Below are positions 1 through 7,907 of a stretch of DNA of 28,551 nucleotides, piece by piece. Numbering within the stretch: position 1 is the first letter of the stretch; each line of letters begins with the position of its first letter. The position numbers and the translations under genes were made by a program. The DNA is taken from the NCBI GenBank assembly GCA_051892875.1, contig JBJFGR010000147.1, positions 1 to 28,551 on the forward strand. The letters run 5' to 3'. The notes under the pieces are model-generated. The model was not told the origin of the DNA and did not search any database. It saw only the letters and a program-made list of their open reading frames with translations. Source of the DNA: JBJFGR01 sp051892875. GTDB taxonomy: Bacteria; Pseudomonadota; Gammaproteobacteria; Enterobacterales; Succinivibrionaceae.

Positions 1-164
1 CTTTTATTTCAATAGTTTAATAGATTACATAAAAAAGACAAAATACCTATATAAGCTCTACTTATTTTACTTAACTTTTTCTACTACAACTGAACATTCT
101 TTTTTACAGAAACTAATACCATAAACATAAATATTTTCAATCATGGCATTATCCATGAATTTTA

Positions 165-938
165 CTACTTATTTAACGCATCTAATGATTTTTGAGATAA
201 CATAGCTTCAGTTGATTTAGGATATGACTTAATAACTAGTAAATAATACTTCTTTGCTTTATCTTTACTATTTTGAAATTCTGATACCTGACCTAGTTTG
301 TAAATTGCATCAGCTCTTTTGTTTGAATTTTTATATTTTGTTACATTTAAAAAATTTTGCTTTGCTGATTCATAGTTCTTATTTTTTAAATCTATTTGCC
401 CCAACCAATAATAACTATTAGGAATTAATGAAGAATTTGGAAAATTCTTTATAAATTTATTAAATTCAGCAACTGCATTATCAAAGTCATTTTTTGAAAC
501 AAATTCATAAGCTTTATCATACGCTTCCTGCTCTTTTGAAACGTTTTTTATAACCACTGTTTTTGGAGGTTCTTGTTGAGTTTTTTGTTCCATAACAGGA
601 GCTATAATATCAGTATTTTCCAATAATACTTGTTCGTTATTTTTATTTGCACTAACTATATTTTGATTCATTGATTCTATATTTTTAGATTTCAGAACAT
701 CATTTAACAACTTCTCTAAATTTGAAATTTTTAAATTCAACTCTTCTATTGAACCAGACATAACTCTTAACGTCTGTTCTTGAGCATCTATACGATTTTG
801 CATATCCAAAATTGCTGTATCACGTGCAGATAATTGTTTTTGAAGTTTTTCAATTTCAGTTTCAGCAAAAACAGATGTCGCAAATAACCCTGTACAAACT
901 ATTGCAATTGAACAACACAACTTTTGTAGCTTTAACAT
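165..938 (-). CDS. cpoB: Cell division coordinator CpoB (YbgF)
   Basis: Periplasmic partner of Tol-Pal that links peptidoglycan synthesis to outer-membrane constriction at division (family knowledge). Visible: a signal peptide ending near SVFA-ET, a coiled-coil segment (about residues 28-85, the trimerisation region in this family), a low-complexity linker, and tetratricopeptide repeats over the last 120 residues, with YWLGQ and YKLGQ repeat cores. About 257 residues, close to the usual length. I start it at the ATG at 938, six bases after GAGG; a TTG two codons upstream is in frame but less likely. Normally it follows pal directly; here about 1.5 kb with two decayed opposite-strand genes lies between, so it probably has its own promoter. 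Confidence 0.93.
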   Translation of the reverse strand: MLKLQKLCCSIAIVCTGLFATSVFAETEIEKLQKQLSARDTAILDMQNRIDAQEQTLRVMSGSIEELNLKISNLEKLLNDVLKSKNIESMNQNIVSANKNNEQVLLENTDIIAPVMEQKTQQEPPKTVVIKNVSKEQEAYDKAYEFVSKNDFDNAVAEFNKFIKNFPNSSLIPNSYYWLGQIDLKNKNYESAKQNFLNVTKYKNSNKRADAIYKLGQVSEFQNSKDKAKKYYLLVIKSYPKSTEAMLSQKSLDALNK

Positions 939-1348
939 ATACAACCTCGAATCAGAATACAGTATTCATTTATTTTTTTCACAACTATTGTGGAATATTC
1001 AAGACTAACTCTACTCAATATAACCACAATCAAATTTAATCAATCTAGTTAATAAAATAACTAACTGTGTAAAAATAATCACAAACCAAGAAGATTGTAA
1101 ATAATAATCCAATTTAATTATACTATAAACTTACATTTGTGCCAATGTATCTCACCAGCCATGTTTTTTATTACCAATTATTTTTATTATATGTTTTTAA
1201 TCTAAATAAAGATTTTCTTGAAAATATAAGCAATCGTTTACAATACATTATATGTAATCAATCATTTATAAATATTTATATAAGAATCCTATATTTTTAT
1301 ATAAATATTAGTTATTTCTATATATTTTTCTATAAATTAGAGGTTTGA
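939..1348. other. Intergenic region between cpoB and a decayed regulator
   Basis: 410 bases without a credible gene. It should hold the cpoB promoter (leftward) and the former promoter of the TetR-like relic (rightward). Next to cpoB is a 13-base palindrome GAATACAGTATTC (955-967). On the minus strand TTGTGA, 17 bases, then TGTATT resembles a sigma-70 promoter whose -10 lies inside that palindrome. Near the right end is a 12-base inverted repeat (1271-1282 and 1298-1309). Short open frames here are A+T-rich noise. Confidence 0.5.
1271..1309. repeat. 12-bp inverted repeat upstream of the TetR-like relic
   Basis: AATATTTATATA (1271-1282) and its exact reverse complement (1298-1309) are separated by 15 bases and end about 40 bases before the relic's ATG. 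TetR-type regulators often bind palindromes upstream of their own gene, so it may be a relic operator. All arm bases are A or T, so chance is a real alternative. Confidence 0.35.
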
Positions 1349-1589
1349 ATGAAAACATCAAGAGATGATATTTTAATTACCTCTCAATTTATTTGCTGAG
1401 AGAGGCTTTGAAGCTGTATCAATTAGCATGATAGCTAAAAAACTTGGTATTACTAAAGGTGCTTTGTATGGGCACTTTAATAGTAAGCAAGAAATTTTTG
1501 AGAGCATCATTCAACGCATGTTTGAACTTGATGAACAACGAGCTATTGAAAAACGTATTCCCATAAAAGATATTGAAGATGACCGCTAA
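1349..1589 (+). pseudogene. Decayed TetR/AcrR-family regulator, N-terminal part only
   Basis: Frameshifted and truncated. ATG at 1349, preceded by AGAGG, opens a frame beginning MKTSRDDILIT that ends at a TGA at 1397. The reading resumes one base over at 1383 as LNLFAERGFEAVSISMIAKK, LGITKGALYGHF, then NSKQEIFESII, and stops at TAA 1587-1589. That is the typical TetR DNA-binding domain: helix 1 with LFAERGFE, a helix-turn-helix ending in KGALYGHF, then the fourth helix. The roughly 130-residue ligand domain is missing. Together with the broken acetyltransferase downstream it looks like a dead accessory unit. Confidence 0.85.
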
Positions 1590-1638
1590 TTAGGATCTAT
1601 AAAAAACTATAAAATTATACAAATTGGAATTAAAAAAA

Positions 1639-2260
1639 ATGAGTAAATGTATAATTCTCTTAGAAAAAATAGAAGAACAAAGAGTTGTTGAAAACCTAGT
1701 TCGTGAAAGTTTTTGGAATGTATACCGCCAGGTTGTTTAGAACATTATGTTCTTAATCAACTTCGTAACGATCCAGCATTTGTTCCTGAATTGAATTTTG
1801 TAATGGAATTAAATGGTGAAATTATTGGACAAATTATCTTTATGAGAGCGTTTATTACTTGTAATAATGGTACAAACTTCCAATTATGACTTTTGACCCC
1901 ATTTCAATTTCTCCTAAATTTCAAAATCATAGTTTTGGAAAAATGTTTCTAGATTATTCAATAGAAAAGGCTAACAAACTAGGATGCTGAGCATTATGTA
2001 TAGAAGGCAATATAAACTTTTATAGAAAAAGTGGCTTTGTATATGCATGTAATTATGGTATCAGATATCGCGTACTACCACCAGAATCTGATTCATCATT
2101 CTTTTTGTGTAAAGAATTAACTCTAGGATACCTATCAAATTTAATAGGTGAATACTCAACTCCTGAAGGTTATTTCGTAAATCAATCAAAAGTCATGGAT
2201 TTTGATAAAAATTTTCCACCAAAAAATAAGTTAAAACATCCAGGACAAATATTTGAATAA
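1639..2260 (+). pseudogene. Decayed GNAT-family N-acetyltransferase
   Basis: One gene in pieces. From ATG 1639 the first frame reads MSKCIILLEKIEEQ through RESFWNVY and then hits TAG (1738-1740). A shifted frame continues as PGCLEHYVLNQLRNDPAFVP and FVMELNGEIIGQI and stops at a TGA. From an ATG soon after, a further shift gives MTFDPISISPKFQNHSFGKM, an in-frame TGA after NKLGC, then ALCIEGNINFYRKSGF and an open tail to TAA 2258-2260. The order (RESFWNVY, PGCLEHYVL, then PISISPKFQ and the NINFYRKSGF acetyl-CoA/C-terminal core) matches a common GNAT subgroup. At least two frameshifts and one nonsense codon, so non-functional. Substrate unknown. Confidence 0.87.
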
Positions 2261-2359
2261 ATGTAATTTCATGTCATGTTAAGAGTTTTTATAACTGCCA
2301 GTAGTAAACTAATTTTCGTGAAATGATATTTTAGTCAACTTAAATTTATTTTAAATACC

Positions 2360-2399
2360 TAGCTATCCTATCAAAGATACCATTTAGATAGGATAGCTA
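2360..2399. repeat. 13-bp perfect inverted repeat downstream of pal
   Basis: Arms TAGCTATCCTATC (2360-2372) and GATAGGATAGCTA (2387-2399), loop 14 bases. It lies about 57 bases beyond the pal stop and between pal and the GNAT relic, so it may end either transcript. No good T-run follows on either strand, so a terminator call is weak. Confidence 0.5.
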
Positions 2400-2414
2400 A
2401 TTTAAAACTGACAC

Positions 2415-2443
2415 GTATGTGAAAATTTTATATTTTCACATAC
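2415..2443 (-). terminator. Hairpin just after pal
   Basis: Arms GTATGTGAAAAT (2415-2426) and ATTTTCACATAC (2432-2443) are perfect complements with a 5-base loop, 13 bases beyond the pal stop. The sequence after it on the minus strand has only a weak T-run. Probably the end of the tolQRAB-pal transcript or an RNA-stabilising hairpin. Confidence 0.5.
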
Positions 2444-2456
2444 TCAAAGATATAAA

Positions 2457-3005
2457 TTAATAAGTAATAACTGCTCTACGATTTTTAGACCATGCAGCTT
2501 CATTATGTTCGCCAACTAATGGTTTTTCTTCACCATAACTTACAATTGACATTTGTTCTGCACTTACACCTAATTGTAATAAATAACGAGCAACTGAACG
2601 AGATCTACGATCTCCTAACGCGACATTATATTCTGGAGTACCTCTTTCGTCAGTATGACCTTCTATTATAATTTTTAATTGTGGAGCTTCTCTTAATAAT
2701 TCAGCATGAGCTTGTAATAATGCAACGTAAGCATTAGGAATAGCATCACTATCATATCCAAAATAAATTATAGAATCTTGCTTTAATGCTTCTAATTTTC
2801 TTCTTTGTTCCGCAGTTAACTGTAATTTATCATTTTCAGAAATATAGTCATCACCAACGATAATTACTCCATCCTCAACATTTGTTATTGGATCTGCTGA
2901 AGTTTCCTCAACAATCGCACTAGCAGGTTCATCAGTAGTGCTACAAGCTGTTAATGAAGCCAAAAAAATACACAATATACAATTAAATAAAATATTCTTA
3001 AACAT
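2457..3005 (-). CDS. pal: Peptidoglycan-associated lipoprotein Pal
   Basis: Outer-membrane lipoprotein that binds peptidoglycan and TolB. Visible: lipoprotein signal peptide ending LASLTAC, so the lipidated cysteine is residue 21; +2 is Ser, compatible with the outer membrane. The C-terminal OmpA-like domain has IIEGHTDERGTPEYN and the helix LGDRRSRSVARYLLQLGV, the usual peptidoglycan-binding face, and ends NRRAVITY as in Pal. Length 182 residues (E. coli 173). I start at the ATG at 3005, since a longer frame upstream lacks a signal sequence and runs into the end of tolB. It begins 22 bases after tolB and is co-transcribed with it. Confidence 0.97.
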   Translation of the reverse strand: MFKNILFNCILCIFLASLTACSTTDEPASAIVEETSADPITNVEDGVIIVGDDYISENDKLQLTAEQRRKLEALKQDSIIYFGYDSDAIPNAYVALLQAHAELLREAPQLKIIIEGHTDERGTPEYNVALGDRRSRSVARYLLQLGVSAEQMSIVSYGEEKPLVGEHNEAAWSKNRRAVITY

Positions 3006-3027
3006 ACTTTTTCCCAAACTAGTTAAC

Positions 3028-4314
3028 TTAATACTTTGTTGACCATGATGGAGATGATATTTCACCACTACCTAAATCAAAAGATTTTTTGAATCTACCA
3101 TTTGTTGATACTAACGATAAAACCTTTTTACCTGCTACAACTGAACTATATAAAATCATAGTTCCATTAGATGATAACGTTGGTGATTCATCTAATCTAC
3201 CTGATGTTAATATATAAAAACCGCCGTTAAAATCTTTTCGTGCTACACTAAAACCTTTTTCACCTTGATTTATCATAACAATGCCTTGTCCATTTTGCAA
3301 AACTATTGGTGATAAATTTTTAGTTGGTTCTGTTGTCACTCTCTGGATGTTTCCGTTGCTCATATTAACACTAAATACTTGAGCTTTACCCATACGTTCG
3401 GACACAAAATATAATGTATTACCATCTGAGGACCAACTAGGTTCCGTATCTATAGCTGAATTATTTGTTATTCTTTTTATAGTTTTGTTTAAAATATTTA
3501 AAACATATATTTCAGGATTACCATCCTTTGATAACACCATCGCAATTCTTGAACCGTCTGGTGACCATTTAGGATTACTGTTTAACCCCTTAAAGCTTGT
3601 TAACAATTTACGTTGTTTTGTTTTAATATCTATACTGTAAATTTCAGCTTTTCTATGTTCAAAAGAAACATAAACTATAGATTTTCCATCACTAGACCAA
3701 TTTGGACTCATCAATGGTTGTGAAGATATCAATAAACGTTGTTCATTGTGTCCATCAAAATCCGCTATGCATAATTCATAAGGGTGTTTTGTTCCAAACT
3801 TTGTTCTAACATAAGCTATCTTTGTACTAAATGAACCTTTTATATTTGTCAATTGTTCAAAAATAAAATCAGAGACATTATGTGCAAAAAATCTTAACTT
3901 TGCAATAGGAACTTCACCATTAATTACTTTTAAAGGAAGTACTTTTCCTCCTGATAATAAACCCAATTCAACTCTAATATTTAAATAATCTAGCTTAGTT
4001 GGAGATTTTTCAATAAATCCAACAACTACTGCTTCTGTATCTGTTGAAAACTCACTAGCATTTATTTCCTGAATTTTTGAAGGTCTACTTTTTATAGAAT
4101 TTGGACTTATTGGTAAAAACATACCTGAATATGCCAAATCTCTACTTATTAAATCAGAATAATTAACTGAAATTAAATTTTGACCACTAAAAGGAACCAC
4201 TGCAATTTTTCTACTGGCATCCACACCACCAACTATGTCTAAATTCAAATCCGCATTAGCTGTTTGCAATAGCAAACCAATTATTGACACAAAAATAGTC
4301 AATATATATTTCAT
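3028..4314 (-). CDS. tolB: Tol-Pal system beta-propeller protein TolB
   Basis: Periplasmic protein that docks on Pal and is displaced by TolA. Visible: signal peptide (residues 1-21, ending TANA), an N-terminal alpha/beta domain to about residue 165, then repeated propeller blades such as SPNWSSDGKSIVYVS, NPKWSPDGSRIAMV and EPSWSSDGNTLYFVS. Length 428, typical. ATG at 4314 is preceded by GAGG. It starts 29 bases after tolA in the tolQRAB-pal run. Confidence 0.97.
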   Translation of the reverse strand: MKYILTIFVSIIGLLLQTANADLNLDIVGGVDASRKIAVVPFSGQNLISVNYSDLISRDLAYSGMFLPISPNSIKSRPSKIQEINASEFSTDTEAVVVGFIEKSPTKLDYLNIRVELGLLSGGKVLPLKVINGEVPIAKLRFFAHNVSDFIFEQLTNIKGSFSTKIAYVRTKFGTKHPYELCIADFDGHNEQRLLISSQPLMSPNWSSDGKSIVYVSFEHRKAEIYSIDIKTKQRKLLTSFKGLNSNPKWSPDGSRIAMVLSKDGNPEIYVLNILNKTIKRITNNSAIDTEPSWSSDGNTLYFVSERMGKAQVFSVNMSNGNIQRVTTEPTKNLSPIVLQNGQGIVMINQGEKGFSVARKDFNGGFYILTSGRLDESPTLSSNGTMILYSSVVAGKKVLSLVSTNGRFKKSFDLGSGEISSPSWSTKY

Positions 4315-4343
4315 TAGCCTCTCCTCTTCTCTTAGCTCAAATA

Positions 4344-5210
4344 TTATTGGGTTTGAGCTGTCATGTTTAAATTAATTTTTCTACAATCACTACAATTATC
4401 AGGTGGTGGTGGTAACTTTGCAATAAGTTTTATTGCATTCAAAGCTGATTCGCAAACTTTAGAATCACCTACACAACTAGGATTTGTAATTTCACCATGT
4501 GCTCCAACTTGAATTGATACCTTTACATTCTTCCCATTCATTGATGTATCTATTTTCCATTTACTCTTTATAAGAGTCTGAACAACAACACCATATTTAA
4601 TAGCTTCAGCTTGATTATTATTAGCAGCATTAGGATCTGTTGTATTTCCATTTTCTTTTTCATCTAATTCACTAAACAAATCATCTTCAGCTTCTTTAAG
4701 CTTTCTCTTTTTTTCTTCTTCAAGCTTCTTCTGTTTTTCTAACTCTTCCTTCTTTTTCTTCTCTTCTTCAAGCTTCTTTTGTTTTTCTAACTCTTCCTTC
4801 TTTTTCTTCTCTTCTTCAAGCTTCTTTTGTTTTTCTAACTCTTCTTTCTTTTTCTTCTCTTCTTCAAGTTTTTTTTGCTTTTCAGCCTCTGCTTTTTTCT
4901 TTTCTAAAGCTATCTTTTTTTCAGTTTCAATACGCTCTAATTCTTTACGACGATTTTCTTCAGCAATTGCCTTTTTTCTTGCTTCTTCAGCCTGTCGTTT
5001 TTTTTCTTCAGCTAACGCTTTTGCCTTTTTTCTGTTTATAGGGCTATTAGGCATTTTATTTAGATCAACAACAGTTGCATGAATAAGAACTGGTTGAGTT
5101 TTTTTCTCTTGTTCTTTATTAAAAATATCAAAATTCAAAAACAAAAAAGATAGCAATAAACCATGTAGAATAATTGCAATAACAGCAGCTGTTACAATAC
5201 TAATTTTCAC
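4344..5210 (-). CDS. tolA: Energy-transducing protein TolA
   Basis: Spans the periplasm and passes proton-motive force from TolQR to Pal-TolB. Visible: N-terminal membrane helix (about residues 6-28), a long Lys/Glu/Ala-rich helical domain II (about 60-185) with a tandem 16-residue repeat, and a C-terminal globular domain III (about 200-288) with YGVVVQTLIKSKW and paired cysteines near the end (NCSDCRK). At 288 residues it is shorter than E. coli TolA (421), mostly through a shorter domain II. The start is GTG at 5210 with a weak ribosome site; no better ATG lies nearby. It begins 15 bases after tolR. Confidence 0.95.
   Translation of the reverse strand: MKISIVTAAVIAIILHGLLLSFLFLNFDIFNKEQEKKTQPVLIHATVVDLNKMPNSPINRKKAKALAEEKKRQAEEARKKAIAEENRRKELERIETEKKIALEKKKAEAEKQKKLEEEKKKKEELEKQKKLEEEKKKKEELEKQKKLEEEKKKKEELEKQKKLEEEKKRKLKEAEDDLFSELDEKENGNTTDPNAANNNQAEAIKYGVVVQTLIKSKWKIDTSMNGKNVKVSIQVGAHGEITNPSCVGDSKVCESALNAIKLIAKLPPPPDNCSDCRKINLNMTAQTQ
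4722..4865 (-). repeat. Three tandem 48-bp units inside tolA
   Basis: Units at 4722-4769, 4770-4817 and 4818-4865 differ from their neighbour by one base each; a fourth, degenerate unit begins at 4866. Each encodes 16 residues of the kind EKQKKLEEEKKKKEEL. Because 48 is a multiple of three, gain or loss of a unit keeps the frame, so the length of the TolA stalk could vary between strains. Confidence 0.9.
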
Positions 5211-5225
5211 GTAAAATTCACTCTA

Positions 5226-5657
5226 CTATTTTTTACTTATCGGTTGAGTAACTAAACCAACACTTTCAACACCTGCAAGCTTTAATGCATTCATTAATTG
5301 TATTACACTATCATAAGATGCTTTTGCATCACCTTGCACTACAACAGGAGCTTTAGGATGTATTACTAAGTATTCTTTAACTTTCTGAGTTAATATCTCT
5401 AAATTACTCACAGCAAAATCCTCCTCCCCTCCTAAATCAAGAAACAATTGCCCAGCAGCATCCACCGTGCAAATTATAGGAACTTGTTGCTCATCACTCA
5501 TTGATTTAGACTCAGCCTGTGGTAAATCAACTGTTACCCCTTGCATAACAACTGGTGCTGTAGCAATAAAAATCACTAACAAAACCATCATAACATCAAT
5601 GTATGGAACCACATTAATTTCAGCAACAGGACGATTTTTTCCTCTTGTTCTTCTCAT
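5226..5657 (-). CDS. tolR: Tol-Pal system protein TolR
   Basis: ExbD/TolR-family inner-membrane component that forms the proton-driven motor with TolQ. Visible: a single membrane helix near residues 16-40 with the conserved aspartate in NVVPYIDVMMVLLVIF, and a periplasmic domain ending KLAGVESVGLVTQP. Length 143, typical. ATG at 5657 follows AAGGA at longer than usual spacing. It starts 25 bases after tolQ. Confidence 0.97.
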   Translation of the reverse strand: MRRTRGKNRPVAEINVVPYIDVMMVLLVIFIATAPVVMQGVTVDLPQAESKSMSDEQQVPIICTVDAAGQLFLDLGGEEDFAVSNLEILTQKVKEYLVIHPKAPVVVQGDAKASYDSVIQLMNALKLAGVESVGLVTQPISKK

Positions 5658-5682
5658 AATTTAATTAAATCCTTTTTAAAAT

Positions 5683-6420
5683 TTAATTATTTTGATTATT
5701 AGCAGCCGTATTTCTATTTAATATAGTCGAAAATTCATCAATAAAGTTCAAATATTGATTTTCTAATTTTTCAACTTTTGTGGCATAACGATTATAAAAC
5801 ATTACCGCAGGAATAGCTGCAAACAACCCCATTGCTGTCGCAATTAATGCTTCTGCAATAGGAGGTGCTACCATAGCTAAAGTAGCATTTTTTACAGCAG
5901 ATAAAGCTATAAATGCACTCATAATACCCCATACTGTACCGAACAATCCAATATAAGGGCTTATTGAACCAATTGTTGCTAGTGTCGGAAGATGATTTTC
6001 TAGTTCTTCAATTTCACGTGCACAAGTAACTTTCATTGCTCTGTACGTACCATCTAAAAGAGTATCTTTGTTTTTTACACCTTGTTTATGCAATCTTGCA
6101 AACTCTGTAAAACCCTGTGTAAAAATCTTTTCCATACCTGAAAGATCTTTTTTACTTTTACAATTTTGGTATAACTGGTTTAGATCTATATTTCCCCAAA
6201 ATTCATCTTCAAATCTCAATGCTTTTCTTTTACATGATGATAAATATCTACCACGTTGAATTATCAATGTCCAACTTACAATACTTAATAATAACAAGAA
6301 CAACATTACTCCTTGTACTAAAGGACTAGCATCTATAATAAGCTGGGTAATGGATAAATCAGCATTTTGAGCCTGTCCTAGGACTTTACTGCTTACAGTT
6401 GAAACTTCTTCTGTTATCAT
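5683..6420 (-). CDS. tolQ: Tol-Pal system protein TolQ
   Basis: ExbB/TolQ-family stator of the Tol motor in the inner membrane. Visible: a first membrane helix around residues 33-52 (LVQGVMLFLLLLSIVSW), a cytoplasmic domain, then two helices with LATIGSISPYIGLFGTVWG and AMVAPPIAEALIATAMGLFA, which line the channel in this family. Length 245 (E. coli 230). Its ATG overlaps the ybgC stop codon by four bases (ATGA), which indicates translational coupling. Confidence 0.97.
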   Translation of the reverse strand: MITEEVSTVSSKVLGQAQNADLSITQLIIDASPLVQGVMLFLLLLSIVSWTLIIQRGRYLSSCKRKALRFEDEFWGNIDLNQLYQNCKSKKDLSGMEKIFTQGFTEFARLHKQGVKNKDTLLDGTYRAMKVTCAREIEELENHLPTLATIGSISPYIGLFGTVWGIMSAFIALSAVKNATLAMVAPPIAEALIATAMGLFAAIPAVMFYNRYATKVEKLENQYLNFIDEFSTILNRNTAANNQNN

Positions 6421-6821
6421 TTTATAAATACCTCTTTAAACTTTTCTGGGAATGGACGAGGAGCCATTTTTTTCAAATCTACACAAGCCACTTTAACCAT
6501 AGCATCAACATAAACATTTCCATCTTTATCAATTATTTTTTGTTTAAAATCAACAGAAACATTTCTAGCAGATGCAATTTCGCAACAAACAAATAGCTCA
6601 TCGTCTAATCTAGCAGCTCTTTTAAAATTCATATTTATGCTTACAACAACAAAGCCTATACCATCATCTAGTAGTTCATGTTGCTCACAATTTTTAGCTC
6701 TCAACCATTCGGTTCTTGCTCTTTCTAAAAATTTTACATAATTCGCATTATATACTACTCCACCAGCATCGGTGTCTTCGTAATAAATTCTAATTGGAAA
6801 CTTAAAAGTTGCAGATTCCAT
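6417..6821 (-). CDS. ybgC: Acyl-CoA thioesterase YbgC (Tol-associated, hotdog fold)
   Basis: 4-hydroxybenzoyl-CoA thioesterase-like enzyme encoded at the head of the tol operon. Visible: PIRIYYEDTDAGGVVYNANY with the catalytic aspartate motif of the family, then FLERARTEWLR. I start at the ATG at 6821: from there the protein is 134 residues, the E. coli length, and the start-to-motif spacing matches E. coli exactly. GGGG lies 7 bases upstream. An in-frame ATG six codons earlier (6839) has no ribosome site. Overlaps tolQ by 4 bases. Confidence 0.95.
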   Translation of the reverse strand: MESATFKFPIRIYYEDTDAGGVVYNANYVKFLERARTEWLRAKNCEQHELLDDGIGFVVVSINMNFKRAARLDDELFVCCEIASARNVSVDFKQKIIDKDGNVYVDAMVKVACVDLKKMAPRPFPEKFKEVFIK

Positions 6822-6875
6822 TATTTTACCCCATGCCATTTTAAAAATTGTTCGATATTATACAATAATATGTTA

Positions 6876-7889
6876 TTAATCCTCATTAGGAATTTCTAAA
6901 CCAAAATACTCATAAGATACTGAAGTTACCATTCTTCCTCTTGGCGTTCTTTGTATAAAACCTTCTTGCATTAAATAAGGTTCTAAAACATCTTCAATAG
7001 TTTCTCTATCCTCTCCTAAAATTGCAGCCAAAGTATCAACTCCAACTGGACCACCTGAAAATTTATCAATTATAGCTAGTAAATACTTACGATCAATATC
7101 ATCAAAACCGCGTTCATCAATATGAAGCATCTCCAAGGAACGTTCAGCTATATCTTCTGTAATAATACCTGAGTTTTTAACATCCGCATAATCTCTAACT
7201 CTGCGTAATAAACGATTTGCAATTCTCGGAGTCCCTCTGCTTCTACAAGCAATAGCCCTAGCTCCTTCTTGTTTTATATCTAGGTTCAACATTTTTGCTG
7301 ATCTATTAACTATAGATGTCAAATCATCCACATTATAGTAATTCAAACGTTGTACAATACCAAAACGATCATAAAGCGGAGAAGTTAAAGAACCTGCTTT
7401 TGTTGTTGCTCCAATAAGAGTAAATGGAGCTATATTTATTTTTATAGAACTTGCACTAGGACCTTCGCCAACCATAATATCAATAGTATAATCTTCCATT
7501 GCAGGATATAAAAACTCTTCAATTATCGGATTTAGACGATGTATTTCATCAATAAATAAAACATCATTAGGTTCAAGTTTTGTTAACAATGCAGCTAAAT
7601 CTGCTTTTTTTTCTAATACAGGACCAGAAGTTGATACAAATTTAACTCCCATTTCATTAGCTATAATACTAGCTATTGTTGTCTTTCCTAAACCAGGAGG
7701 TCCAAATATAAGTGTATGATCTAGCGCTTCTTGACGTTTTTTAGCTGCACTTATAGCTATCATCAACTGCTCTCTAACATCTTGCTGACCAACATAATCA
7801 ACTAATCTTTTTGGACGAATTGCTCTATCTACAGTTTCTTCTTTTAACCCTTTGCTTTCACTACTAATTATTCTATCAGCCTCAATCAT
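6876..7889 (-). CDS. ruvB: Holliday junction branch migration ATPase RuvB
   Basis: AAA+ motor that drives branch migration with RuvA. Visible: LIFGPPGLGKTT (Walker A), DVLFIDEIHRL (Walker B), IGATTKAGSLTSPLYDRFG (sensor 1 and arginine-finger region), RGTPRIANRLLRRVRDYA (sensor 2), and a winged-helix end with LQRTPRGRM-type sequence (IQRTPRGRM). Length 337 (E. coli 336) with the same MIEADR start. GGGAG precedes the ATG. It starts 18 bases after ruvA, and 54 bases separate it from ybgC, the common gammaproteobacterial order. Confidence 0.98.
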   Translation of the reverse strand: MIEADRIISSESKGLKEETVDRAIRPKRLVDYVGQQDVREQLMIAISAAKKRQEALDHTLIFGPPGLGKTTIASIIANEMGVKFVSTSGPVLEKKADLAALLTKLEPNDVLFIDEIHRLNPIIEEFLYPAMEDYTIDIMVGEGPSASSIKINIAPFTLIGATTKAGSLTSPLYDRFGIVQRLNYYNVDDLTSIVNRSAKMLNLDIKQEGARAIACRSRGTPRIANRLLRRVRDYADVKNSGIITEDIAERSLEMLHIDERGFDDIDRKYLLAIIDKFSGGPVGVDTLAAILGEDRETIEDVLEPYLMQEGFIQRTPRGRMVTSVSYEYFGLEIPNED

Positions 7890-7907
7890 ATTTATTTATC
7901 TCCCTAT

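Noticed and set aside
67..156. 29-codon minus-strand frame eight bases after cpoB (begins MDNAMIENIYVYG)
   Set aside because: No ribosome site and no recognised homology; length is within chance for this composition. It could be the start of a relic beyond cpoB, but I cannot support it.
812..1348. Rightward ORFs of about 70 codons over and after the cpoB start
   Set aside because: A shadow of cpoB and low-complexity Ile/Tyr/Phe-rich translation of A+T-rich DNA; no start signal.
2016..2030. In-frame TGA in the acetyltransferase relic as possible recoding (Trp or selenocysteine)
   Set aside because: The same gene has two frameshifts, no recoding hairpin is seen, and other genes here end normally with TGA (ybgC). 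Simple decay explains it.
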